A stretch of DNA of 44,833 nucleotides, from NCBI GenBank assembly GCA_013150955.1, contig JAADJD010000048.1, positions 1 through 44,833 on the forward strand. Reading direction: 5' to 3'. Below are positions 34,851 through 44,400 of the stretch, piece by piece. This DNA is from Calditrichota bacterium (lineage in GTDB: Bacteria; Calditrichota; Calditrichia; RBG-13-44-9; J042). Below the pieces are notes generated by a model. It did no database searches and was not told where the DNA came from. It was given only the letters and a program-made list of their open reading frames with translations. Within the stretch, counting starts at the first letter, position 1. Each line of letters begins with the position of its first letter. Both the position numbers and the translations under genes were made by a program.

Positions 34851-35345
34851 AGCAGTGGGGCAATTCCAGAATGATCATGGGATAAACGAAAAACGCCGGT
34901 GGAGATACTCATGATCTGAGAATATTGTTTCCGATCTGTTAAGGATGATGCGAAGAGAGCAAATTAGCCCGGATTTTACATTAGACCACGGATTACACGA
35001 ATGGACAAAATAAACCCAAATAAAGCGTTAAACCACGAATCTCACGAATGAATTCGAAAAAAATCAACAAAATAGCGAATATGTCCAGGAAAACATTTTC
35101 ATTCAGGGAAAACATTTTCATTCAGATAAAATCAAGTGCATTTTATTATTTTTATTGGTGTTAATTCGTGTGATTCGTAGGCTATCGCATAATTTGGGAT
35201 AAAAATTAAAATCCATCGGATTATATCTGAATGAAAGTGCATTCGGGATGGGTTCGCGATTTTGTGGATGTGTTTTGGTTTCATTCGCGTGATTCGCGGT
35301 TAAATGCATTTTTTGGGATAAACGGTAAAAATTCAGGAGGATGGA
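34851..35345 (+). other. Gene-free stretch with three repeat segments
   Basis: No coding sequence is evident. The first 115 bp contain 7-bp inverted arms GATCATG (34873-34879) and CATGATC (34910-34916) of doubtful meaning. Repeat segments occupy about 34965-35322. The last bases carry AGGAGG, the ribosome binding site of the next gene. Confidence 0.5.
34965..35322. repeat. Cluster of three interspersed repeat segments (R5)
   Basis: A partial left end (34965-35024), a nearly complete copy in reverse orientation (about 35025-35203, core AACATTTTCATTCAG) and a forward half copy (about 35204-35322, core ATATCTGAATGAAAGTGC and right arm) lie side by side. Within the middle copy an 18-19 bp unit (CAGGAAAACATTTTCATT) is tandemly duplicated at 35086-35122. 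Confidence 0.8.
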
Positions 35346-36683
35346 TTGAGTCAGCAGCCGGCGCTGGTGCGCAAGCTTTCGCGGTTTGATTTGACCATCA
35401 TCGTGATCGGTTCGGTGATTGGTTCGGGTATTTTTCTAACCCCATCGGGAATTGCCCGGCAATTGCCATCGCCCTTGCTGATTTTGATGGTGTGGGTGCT
35501 GGGAGGATTGCTGGCCCTGAGCGGGGCGCTGACCTTTGCCGAACTGGGCGCCCGCATGCCCCATGCCGGCGGGGTGTACGTGTTTTTAACCCGCGCCTAC
35601 GGGGGATTGGCCGGATTCTTGTACGGATGGGCATATTTTCTGGTGGTCAATACCGGGGGACTGGCGGCCCTGTCCATTGCTTTCGCGACTTACCTGGGAT
35701 TTTTTGTCCCCCTTTCTCCCCTCGGAATCAAGCTGGTGGCCATCGGCGGGCTCATTCTGTTGACTGCGATTAATTACGTGGGCGTAAAATCCGGGGGCAT
35801 CTTTGCAGACGTGTTCACCCTGCTGAAACTGATCGGGATTTTCGGGGTTATTCTGGTGGGATTTGTGGGTGGTCAGGCGAACTGGGATGCTTTTACCACC
35901 CTCTGGCCCGAAAAAGAAGTGCCACTGGGCCATGCCCTGGCCCTGGCCATGGTCGGAGTATTGTGGTCGTATGGCGGCTGGCAGCACGCCACTTATGTGG
36001 CAGGGGAAACCCGGAATGAACGCCAGAATCTGCCCTTTGCACTGGTAACCGGGACTTTCATTGTGGTGCTGGTGTACGTGTGTACCAATCTGGCCTACTT
36101 CTTTTTACTGCCGCTGGAAGCCATTGCGGCCAGCGAGCGGGTGGCAGCCGATGCCGTTGCCACCATTCTGGGACCTCTTGGCGGTCAATTGATTGCCGTG
36201 GCCATTTTCATTTCCGTCTTTGGCACGGCAGGCATTTACACCATGACCGCGCCCCGAATTTACTACGCCATGGCCCGCGATGGCGTCTTTTTCCCGAAGC
36301 TGGCCGAAATTCATCCCCGATTTCATGTTCCCACTTATGCCATTCTCTTCCAGACGGTATGGGCCATTTTTTTGATTCTCAGCGGTACCTTTTACCAGCT
36401 CATCACTTATGTGGCCTTCACAGACTGGATCTTTTTTGCCCTGGCAGGCGCCAGCGTGTTCATTTTTCGGCGCCGATCCCACAGCCAGGCAGAAGGGTTT
36501 AAAACACCGGGATATCCATTCACTCCGCTCTTTTTTGTGATCGTTTCCACCTGGTTTGTGCTCAATACACTGGTGAGTTCGCCGATGCAATCCCTGGCGG
36601 GGCTGGGCTTTCTGGCTCTGGGCATTCCCGTCTATGTTTACTGGAAACGCCGGTTGAAAACCGGGGGAGGCAGGAATCCATGA
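35346..36683 (+). CDS. APC-superfamily amino-acid permease (LAT-like)
   Basis: 445 residues with about 12 membrane helices. The first helix contains IIVIGSVIGSGIFLTPSGIA (18-37), the substrate-binding GSGIF motif of the amino-acid/polyamine/organocation superfamily, and LTFAELGARMPHAGGVYVFL is the next conserved block. It would carry amino acids by proton or Na+ coupling, or by exchange, across the inner membrane. The start is TTG at 35346, five bases after a perfect AGGAGG. It overlaps the following glycosidase gene by four bases (ATGA), an unusual pairing of amino-acid permease and secreted hydrolase. Confidence 0.92.
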   Translation: MSQQPALVRKLSRFDLTIIVIGSVIGSGIFLTPSGIARQLPSPLLILMVWVLGGLLALSGALTFAELGARMPHAGGVYVFLTRAYGGLAGFLYGWAYFLVVNTGGLAALSIAFATYLGFFVPLSPLGIKLVAIGGLILLTAINYVGVKSGGIFADVFTLLKLIGIFGVILVGFVGGQANWDAFTTLWPEKEVPLGHALALAMVGVLWSYGGWQHATYVAGETRNERQNLPFALVTGTFIVVLVYVCTNLAYFFLLPLEAIAASERVAADAVATILGPLGGQLIAVAIFISVFGTAGIYTMTAPRIYYAMARDGVFFPKLAEIHPRFHVPTYAILFQTVWAIFLILSGTFYQLITYVAFTDWIFFALAGASVFIFRRRSHSQAEGFKTPGYPFTPLFFVIVSTWFVLNTLVSSPMQSLAGLGFLALGIPVYVYWKRRLKTGGGRNP

Positions 36684-38878
36684 AGATTGTTTTCTGGTTC
36701 CGGGGAGCCATCCTTTATTTTTCTACGGCATGGTTAATGGCGCTTAGCACTCAGGTACAGCTCCGCGATGCCTATTTGCGAGTGGATGCAGCACCCGACG
36801 ATCCGTTGTTCACCACCTACGCGGCGGCGCCGGAGCGATCGCGCTTTTTTGCCGATAAAGCCTACTTTATGGATTATTTCACCCCGGATAAACCCATTAC
36901 TTATAGCAGCCAGTATGCCGGGGAATGGGCGATCATCTGGAAAATTAACAATGTGGTCATTCAACAAACCCGGGATTTTGCGCGGCCACCGGTGGTTGTG
37001 GCGTCCTTTCCCGATATGGCCATTCTGGAATACGCGCCCTTTGTGGGGTTGGAGGTGCAGGAGGTATTCTGGGTCTACAGCTCCGGGGCCGCGCGAATTC
37101 AATTGTTTCTAAAAAACACGGGCAGTCGGGATTTAAACCTCACCCTTTACTCCGTGTTGCACCTACCAGACGATTCCCTGATGGCCGTCGATTTCATCCC
37201 TGATCGGGGATACCTGTTTACCCATTACGAATCCCGAATCCGTCTGCACAGCAACCTTTACGCCGATCGGGACTATCCCACCCATTTTCGGAATCTGCTG
37301 GCATCCCAACCCCGCCCGGTAAGCTTTGGGACCCATCGCGGATGTCGTTTTCGGGATGTGTATTTTGCCATAAAACGGAAGAGCAAGATTCACGAATATG
37401 TGCGTTGTTTAAACGAACGGAAAAGTGGGCCTGCGGATTTTGTTCTGCTGCAAACCGATTTGCATCTGAAACCGGGGCAGTCAGCCCGGGTAGGATTTGT
37501 CCGTGGGGTTCAGGATGCGCGTCGGGATGTGCAGGAATTATTCACCGATGTGGAAAATGCGCTACGTGCCGATGTTCAGCAACAGGTGATAGCCAACGAG
37601 GCGCTGTTCTCCCGGATTCCCCGAATCTCATTCCGCACCAGGGCAGAACGAATGGTGTACCTGAGCGCATTCAATCTGGTGCGCCAGTGCATTTTGCCGC
37701 CCAGAGGGCAAACCCGGTACAATTACTACGTGTTTTCCCGCAATCCCATCTGGGGATGGGGACACGGTCATCAGGTGATGCACGAATCGTTGTCCATGCT
37801 GGCGTATGCCTTTCTGGCGCCCCCGTCAGCGGTGGCATCCCAGCGCATTTTTATCGAACAACAATATCCCGACGGATTGATTCCCTATCGGGTGGGGCCA
37901 CGGGGACCTCAGTGTTATCCCCATAAGGGGGTGGGAACCACATCGGCTCCGTTTTTTGCCTGGACCAGCTGGGAGGTGTACCGGGTCAGTCAGGATCGGG
38001 AGTTTTTAAAGGATGCTTACCAGGCCGGGGCGCGCTATCTGGAATATCTGGATCGGGAGCGGGATAAGGATGGCGATGGCATGTACGAATGGGGGCCGTA
38101 CGGGATCATCGAGAATGTCCGCGATGGATGGAATGTGGTGTTTCAATTGTTCTCCGAGGGGGAAGACGAAGGACGGGACATTTCCGATGAACTGGATGCG
38201 TTGGATTTGACCTGCCAGGTGGCCAACGAAGCGTACCATTTGTCCCTGATGGCGCGGGAGCTGGGAGATCGGGAGGGCGAACGGCGATGGTCCCGTAAAT
38301 TTCAGCAATTAAAGCGGCTGATCAATCAATATATGTGGGATGAGGAAACGGGATTTTATTATCACATCCACATGCAAACCCACAGGTTCGATTTTGAAGG
38401 ACACAGCCTGAAGCGCAAGGAGATTATTGGATTTTTACCCCTGTGGGCGCGGGTGGCACCGAAAGATCGCGCCCGTCGTTTAATCCAGCACCTGACCAAT
38501 CCCGAATCCTTCTGGCGCAAGTACGGGGTGCCGACCCTGGCCGCTGATGATCCCCACTACACCCCGTTTGTGGACGGATGCTGCCGCTGGAATGGTCCGG
38601 TGTGGTTGTTGTGGGATTATATGGTGCTGGTGGGGCTTCGCAATTACGGGTACGAGCGGTTGGCCCGGCAATTGGCCGATAAAATGATGCTGGCCGTTTC
38701 CACCCAGCTGCGAAAAAATCACCGGTTCTGGGAATCTTATAGTCCCGATTTCCCGGTACAGGAATCCCCCTCCAATTACATCTGGGACGCCATCATGGCC
38801 CGGGTGTTCATCGATCTGTATCTGGGGGAATCAGCATTTAAGCCAAATAGTGTGTTAAACCACGAATCACGCGAATGA
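36680..38878 (+). CDS. MGH1/GH63-like glycoside hydrolase with repeat-derived C-terminal tail
   Basis: 732 residues with a signal peptide (about 8-24) and no sorting domain. The N-terminal beta domain (about 30-300) is uninterrupted, unlike the related protein at 26993. The (alpha/alpha)6 barrel (about 320-715) has WGWGHGHQVMHES (358-370), DGDGMYEWGPYG, a longer acidic loop (FSEGEDEGRD) and WNGPVWLLWDYM. The two share the same N-terminal start (DPLFTTYAAAPERS against DPIYTTYAAAIERS). The last 12 residues (KPNSVLNHESRE) and the stop codon are encoded by the left end of a repeat copy, so the native C terminus was probably replaced. The barrel appears complete, so activity may be kept. Confidence 0.85.
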   Translation: MKIVFWFRGAILYFSTAWLMALSTQVQLRDAYLRVDAAPDDPLFTTYAAAPERSRFFADKAYFMDYFTPDKPITYSSQYAGEWAIIWKINNVVIQQTRDFARPPVVVASFPDMAILEYAPFVGLEVQEVFWVYSSGAARIQLFLKNTGSRDLNLTLYSVLHLPDDSLMAVDFIPDRGYLFTHYESRIRLHSNLYADRDYPTHFRNLLASQPRPVSFGTHRGCRFRDVYFAIKRKSKIHEYVRCLNERKSGPADFVLLQTDLHLKPGQSARVGFVRGVQDARRDVQELFTDVENALRADVQQQVIANEALFSRIPRISFRTRAERMVYLSAFNLVRQCILPPRGQTRYNYYVFSRNPIWGWGHGHQVMHESLSMLAYAFLAPPSAVASQRIFIEQQYPDGLIPYRVGPRGPQCYPHKGVGTTSAPFFAWTSWEVYRVSQDREFLKDAYQAGARYLEYLDRERDKDGDGMYEWGPYGIIENVRDGWNVVFQLFSEGEDEGRDISDELDALDLTCQVANEAYHLSLMARELGDREGERRWSRKFQQLKRLINQYMWDEETGFYYHIHMQTHRFDFEGHSLKRKEIIGFLPLWARVAPKDRARRLIQHLTNPESFWRKYGVPTLAADDPHYTPFVDGCCRWNGPVWLLWDYMVLVGLRNYGYERLARQLADKMMLAVSTQLRKNHRFWESYSPDFPVQESPSNYIWDAIMARVFIDLYLGESAFKPNSVLNHESRE

Positions 38879-39010
38879 ATCCGAAAAATATGCACAAAAT
38901 CGTTAATATCTCACAGAACATATTTTCATCCAGATAGAGTCAAACGTATTTTATTATTTCTTTTGAGTTTATTCGTGTAATTGGTAGGAAAGGCATAATC
39001 CGGGATTAAC
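38840..39010 (-). repeat. Interspersed palindromic repeat copy (R6) fused to the end of a gene
   Basis: Starts AAGCCAAATAGTGTGTTAAA inside the coding region of the preceding hydrolase and ends GGCATAATCCGGGATTAAC. The core (AACATATTTTCATCCAGAT) is in the reverse orientation, matching the copy at 44711. Confidence 0.82.
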
Positions 39011-39243
39011 GATTTGGCGGTGAATCATTGTGAATCGATTGCTCAAATGGTATATTGAGGGAAAGGACGCTTTGTGGTATCCGAACGCGGCGGGTAGTTG
39101 GCAGCACCAGAAGAAGGCGATTTTGTTTGAAAGTCGAAATTTGACCCGAATGAGGCAAATGAGCCGGACTTGCATCATTCGGGAAAATAAAGGCTTATTT
39201 TAATATGTGATAGCCTGGTCAGCAAAAATTGGAGAACCCACCC
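38879..39243 (+). other. Gene-free stretch: repeat plus two hairpins
   Basis: No gene is apparent. It holds most of the R6 repeat and, further on, the tandem hairpins described separately (39145-39201). A GGAG at 39231-39234 sets the start of the next gene. Confidence 0.55.
39145..39201 (+). terminator. Two consecutive hairpins upstream of a surface-protein gene
   Basis: The first stem pairs CCCGAATG (39145-39152) with CATTCGGG (39176-39183) and, after a symmetrical two-base bulge on each side, GCAA (39155-39158) with TTGC (39170-39173). Immediately after, AAAATAA (39184-39190) pairs with TTATTTT (39195-39201) around AGGC. They could end transcription from the hydrolase gene or protect the leader of the next mRNA. 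Confidence 0.5.
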
Positions 39244-41298
39244 ATGAAGAAAATCCTGTTTATTCTGGTTTTGTTTGTTTGGATGGGACAGGGGACCGGA
39301 CAGGTTGTAATCGAAGAACCCATCGATGTGGCGGCGGGATTGGCCGCGGGAACCATCCAGGCCACAGTGGAGCCCCCGTTTACCAACGATAGTTTAACCG
39401 AAGTATTCGATGGCAATCCCTTAACCGAAGCCGCATTGCCCGACACCAACACGGTACAAATCACGCTGCACTTTCTGAATGGCGTTACCTTCTCCACCAG
39501 CCGGGTGTATTTCTGGAACACGGGCACCTGGACCCTGGAGGTTGCCGATTATCTGGAAGATCTGGAAAATCAATCCGGAAGTTATCAGCGACTGGTGGAT
39601 CAGCAGGTGCATCCAGCCTTTTCCTGGGATTCCCTGACGGTCTCTCCGGTTTCGACAGCCTATGTTCGATTAACAGCGACCAATCCCCAGACCAACGGGG
39701 TGTACCTCGGCGAATGGGAATTGCGATCCCGTTTAACCCTCACGGGACTGTATATTTATCCCTATCCGCCGCGGGTGATTCCGGGCCATTCGCTGCAGCT
39801 GAAGGTAAAGCTGGTGGATGATCAGCAGCGGTTGCATCCGTACACCCTGAGCGATCCGCTGGTGTGGGCAGTGGACGATCTAAGTGTGGCCACCATCAGT
39901 GAATTTGGACGGCTAACCGGAGTGTCCACCGGCAATACCCGTGTGCGGGTCCAGACGGCTTCGCAGTCGCTAAACGGGGAGGCACCGGTTTCGGTGGTCA
40001 CCGATTTTACCGCTCCCCGCGCCGAAACGCGAGTGGTGAAGGTCGCCCTGGTCCTTCAAAATCCGGTGATCGACTCCACCAATAACCGCCGTATCCACCA
40101 GATGTGGGGCTGGAACGATCCTTATGACCTGATCAGTCAATTGCTGGAGGAGTTCCGGCAGATCAGCCACGGAGTGGTCGATTTTCAGATCGTGGAAATT
40201 CACGACGATGCCCATATTTTCACGGCGCTGGATGGGCAACTCATGAGCGTGGATACCCTGGCCTATTATTTCACCCCGGCCAATCAAATGCTGTATGGTC
40301 GGGATAAAGACGGAACCTTGCAGAATCTGGCCGAAGTGCAGGGACGGGTCAAATTCGATTATAAGGCCATGTGTGATCAGTACGACTTCGGCACCAAACG
40401 GAATAGCGGAGCAATCGATGAAGTCTGGGTATATTCTTTTCCATTCAGCGGGATGTACGAATCCCAATTGATGGGGCCGAATGCCTTTTGGTGGAATTCG
40501 CCGCCGATCCGCGATTACGATAAGCTGGAAAAATTGCTGTCCGTAATGGGCTGGAATTACGAGCGTGGCGTTGCCGAGGCGCTGCACAGTTTTGGCCACC
40601 GCATGGAAAGCGCCATGTGGCATGCCTATGGCCGCTGGCAAACCGACCACGAAACCCCCAATAGCTGGGAATTGTTCACCCGCATTGATCGCGATGTGCC
40701 CGGTGGGGCCCATGTGGGCAACGTTCACTTTCCACCCAATGGCCAGTCGGATTACGACTATGGCAACACCCGTGTGGTCGTCAGTTACGCCGATAACTGG
40801 AAACGCTATCCTTACTTGCTGGATCAAACCCGCCGCTTCAACTGCGATGAGTGGCAGTGCAGTCATCTGGGCTACATGCGCTGGTGGTTCAAAAAAATCC
40901 CTCATTTTCAGGGAGTGTACGAAGGGGTGCTGAACAACTGGTGGCTTTACGCAGTGGATTACGAGGAAGCCGAACGTCTGGCCCGCGAGCTGGAGGTTAC
41001 CCGTCTCGACAACCTGTCCAATCCATCCCTGCCCAGAGGATTCATCCTGAAGCAAAACTGGCCCAATCCGTTCAATCCCGTGACCCATATCAAATTTTTT
41101 GTTCCCCACAAATCACGAATTACACTGGAGATTTTCAACGTGCTGGGCCAGCGTGTTCAATTGCTGTATACCGGCGAACTGGAAACCGGCTGGTACCAGG
41201 TAACGGTCGATGGTTCCCGATGGGGTAGCGGCATCTATTATTACCGCTTGCGGGCGGATGATTTTGCCGAAACGCGGAAAATGTTGCTGCTGAAGTAA
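39244..41298 (+). CDS. Secreted discoidin/BIG2 protein with HSFGH motif and type IX sorting domain
   Basis: The ATG at 39244 with GGAG nine bases upstream gives 684 residues. After the signal peptide (1-19) comes an F5/8-type (discoidin-like) beta domain (about 35-165), then a BIG2-like Ig domain (about 166-252: LVWAVDDLSVATISEFGRLTGVSTG). A large domain follows (about 262-585) for which I recognise no named family. It contains EALHSFGHRMES (445-456), where His448 and His452 are spaced as in a zincin HExxH but Ser takes the place of the catalytic Glu; Glu455 is nearby. The C-terminal sorting domain has WPNPFNP (606-612) and ends RKMLLLK. It may be a zinc-binding protein or an unusual hydrolase; the fold looks intact. 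Confidence 0.78.
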   Translation: MKKILFILVLFVWMGQGTGQVVIEEPIDVAAGLAAGTIQATVEPPFTNDSLTEVFDGNPLTEAALPDTNTVQITLHFLNGVTFSTSRVYFWNTGTWTLEVADYLEDLENQSGSYQRLVDQQVHPAFSWDSLTVSPVSTAYVRLTATNPQTNGVYLGEWELRSRLTLTGLYIYPYPPRVIPGHSLQLKVKLVDDQQRLHPYTLSDPLVWAVDDLSVATISEFGRLTGVSTGNTRVRVQTASQSLNGEAPVSVVTDFTAPRAETRVVKVALVLQNPVIDSTNNRRIHQMWGWNDPYDLISQLLEEFRQISHGVVDFQIVEIHDDAHIFTALDGQLMSVDTLAYYFTPANQMLYGRDKDGTLQNLAEVQGRVKFDYKAMCDQYDFGTKRNSGAIDEVWVYSFPFSGMYESQLMGPNAFWWNSPPIRDYDKLEKLLSVMGWNYERGVAEALHSFGHRMESAMWHAYGRWQTDHETPNSWELFTRIDRDVPGGAHVGNVHFPPNGQSDYDYGNTRVVVSYADNWKRYPYLLDQTRRFNCDEWQCSHLGYMRWWFKKIPHFQGVYEGVLNNWWLYAVDYEEAERLARELEVTRLDNLSNPSLPRGFILKQNWPNPFNPVTHIKFFVPHKSRITLEIFNVLGQRVQLLYTGELETGWYQVTVDGSRWGSGIYYYRLRADDFAETRKMLLLK

Positions 41299-41484
41299 CC
41301 CCTTCATTTTACACGGGTTATCTACTGGAAAAGGCTTTGGGCAGCCTCCCGACTCAACCAGCATGTTTGGCCCTTCCATACCGTACATTGAATTTTCGAA
41401 TGGATCGATTTTGTTAATCATCACACCCGAAAGTAGCGCTTTCTGGTTACCTTTCGGCTTTATGAACCAAAATCAGGAGGAAAG
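41299..41484 (+). promoter_or_regulatory. Structured leader of the subtilase gene with alternative hairpins
   Basis: GAAAG (41429-41433) can pair either with CTTTC at 41439-41443 or, as the longer CCGAAAG, with CTTTCGG at 41451-41457; the two hairpins exclude each other. An additional AGGCT/AGCCT stem lies at 41332-41347. The layout is switch-like, but I cannot assign it to a known riboswitch class. The ribosome binding site AGGAGG follows at 41475-41480. Confidence 0.3.
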
Positions 41485-44400
41485 ATGGTTAATCGATTCG
41501 GGATGCTGCTGGGATTTCTTTTACTGGTGAATGCATTGCTGGCCCAATCCTTCCCCCAATTTTATTACTATCAGGGACAACCCTATTACCTGGACTATCG
41601 TCCCGATCAAATTCATATTCGTTTTGAATCGGGATTCGATATAAACAATCGCGATACTTTCTTGAGTCAAAAATTAGGAACTTTGTTGAAGTCCCAGCGA
41701 CCTACGGTTTCCGGGTGGGACATTCTGGTGGAGCTAAACGATTGGCTGGATGGCCCGCAGATGGCTCAGCTGGTGCAGTCGTTAACCGCCGAGGTGGAGG
41801 TGCTGGTGGCCACTCCGGTGTATCGACACGACCGGGTCCGTCAAATCATCACCGATGAATTCATTGTCGGCTTCCGGCCGGGAGTGAGCACCCAGGAGAT
41901 CGAGCAACTGAATCAACAGTATGGGGCAACGGTTCAGAGGGTAAATGCCAGCGGATTGTATTACCTGAAGGCCCCATCCGGTGTGGATGCTATGACCATG
42001 GCCAATCAATACGCCCAGGAAGCGATCGTGGCTTTTGCGGAGCCGAATTTTATTTATCCCCATGGCGATCTACTGCACGCCACCGTGAATGATCCGCTCT
42101 GGTCGTCGCAGTGGGCCCATCGCAACACCGGGCAAAGCGTGGCCACGGGGGCATCTGTTGGGCCATCCACGGTGAACGGCTCCCCGGATGCCGACATGGA
42201 TGTGGATCAGGCCTGGGACATCACCACCGGCGATCCCAACATCATTGTGGCTATTGTCGATACCGGAACGGATCTGGATCACCCGGATCTGCAGGCCAAT
42301 ATTGTGGGCGGGTACGATCCCACGGAAAACGATTTTGTTCCCAATGACGACACCGAGGGGCACGGAACCGCCACTTCCGGGGTGGTTGCCGCCGTGGGGA
42401 ACAACGGCATTGGAGTGGCAGGGATTGCCTACAATTGCAAGATTATGCCTATTCGGATTTTTGATGATGGAGGCAGTTCCAGCGATCAATGGATTGCCGA
42501 TGGGATTAACTGGGCCTGGCAAAATGGGGCCGATGTGTTAAACAACAGCTGGGGTGGGGGATCGCCTTCCACGGCCATCGAAAGCGCGATTAGCGATGCC
42601 AAAACCCAGGGGCGGGGCGGCAAGGGATGCGTCATCTTATTTTCCAGCGGAAACGACGGTCGCGATCCGGTGAATTACCCCGCTTACCTGACCGATGTCA
42701 TCGCCGTGGGGGCCACTTCCATGTTCGACGAGAAGAAAAATCCCGGCAGCGGGGACCAACAACACTGGTGGGGCGGAAACTATGGAAAGGATCTGGACAT
42801 TGTTGCCCCGACCATTGTGTATACCACGGACATAGCCGGTGCAGATGGATACACATCCGGGGATTATAACGATACGTTCAATGGAACCTCAGCGGCCTGT
42901 CCCAATGCCGCCGGCGTTGCCGCTCTGGTGCTGTCCGTGGACAGTAATTTGACGGCCAATCAGGTGCAGGATATTCTACAAAAAACCGCTGACAAAATTG
43001 AAAAATATGCCTATAACAGTAGCGGCTGGAACAAACATGTGGGCTATGGACGGGTGAATGCCTATAAAGCGGTGCTGGCCGCGCAGGGGCAGGATGCCAC
43101 CCATCCCATTGTGGTGCATACCCGCCTGCAACCAACCAGCAATACCGCCGCCCAGGTGGTCGAAGCAACCATTATCGATGACACCGGACTGGCGGGCGGC
43201 TCCCTGCAACCCAAAGTGTACTATCGGGTCAATACGGGGAGTGGATTCGGTAGCTGGCAGGAAGTGATCGATACTGATGGGCCTTCGGGCAATGTTTATC
43301 AATTCATTATTCCGGGGCAATCCCACGGCACCCAGGTGGAATATTACATTGTTGCGCATGACAATTCCTCCAATCAAAATCAGGTGACCTACCCGTTTGG
43401 CGCCAACGTGACCGGAGTAAGTGGAAGCGCGGCCACGCCATTTACCTTTCGTGTGGATAATTTTACGGCATTGTCCTACAGTGGAACGGGGCCGAGCTGG
43501 GGCATTTTTGGAGGGACCGCAACGGCAACACTCACCGTACCGGATAATTTTGTGATCGCTGATCTGGATCTCAAGGTTAGCGGCACCGGAAACACCTCAT
43601 CCATTTTGATTGGTCTGGAAGCGCCTTCGGGTACCCGTGCTGGACCCTTTGTCAATACGGGAGGAAGCGGTGGCTGGTCCAATACCAATCTGGATGATGA
43701 GGCCACCACGACGTTGGCCAGTTCCAGTAATCCCTTTACCGGGGATTTTTTACCGGATAACGCCCTCTGGGTGTTCGATGGAGAAAATGCCTCTGGCACC
43801 TGGACGTTGCGCATCTACGTGGACGGCCTCCTTAACTCCGGCGAAATCACCAGCTGGACCCTGTCCTTCAACTCCGATGAAGTGCCCGATCAGGGATTGC
43901 CGGTCTTCCTGAATAGCTTTCAGGCACTGGTGCAGAAAGATGGGGTGTTGCTACGCTGGGAGACGGCATCGGAAATTAACAATCAGGGATTTGAAATCTG
44001 GCGGGCTGAAGACCGGCCCGAGAATTTCCGCCTGATTGCCGATTACAATAGCGATCCCGCATTGCAGGGAGCGGGAAATTCCAGTCAAACCAATGTGTAC
44101 GAATACCGGGATTTTCAGGTTCAGCCGGGGATGACCTACTATTATAAACTGGCGGATGTGGATTTAAATGGCAATCGCACGTTTCATGGGCCATTAAAAG
44201 TCAAAGTAGTGGGTGACGGGGTGGAAGTGCTGGAAGCAGGGAACCTTCCCCGGGAGTTTAAGCTATCTCCGGCATACCCCAATCCTTTTAACCCGGAGAC
44301 GCAGCTTCGCTTCGCCATTCCCCGGAATTCCCGCAGCCGCACTGAATATGTGCGATTGCTGGTGTTTGATACCCTGGGACGAAAGGTGAAAACCCTGTAT

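Noticed and set aside
26813-35322. Interspersed repeats as a CRISPR array
   Set aside because: Copies are long, imperfect, in both orientations and kilobases apart; there are no regular spacers and no cas genes.
41320-41460. Cyclic-di-GMP (GEMM) riboswitch before the subtilase
   Set aside because: Short pieces (GCCTCC..., GTAGCG, GGTTACC) recall the class, but the order, spacing and required pairings are not met.
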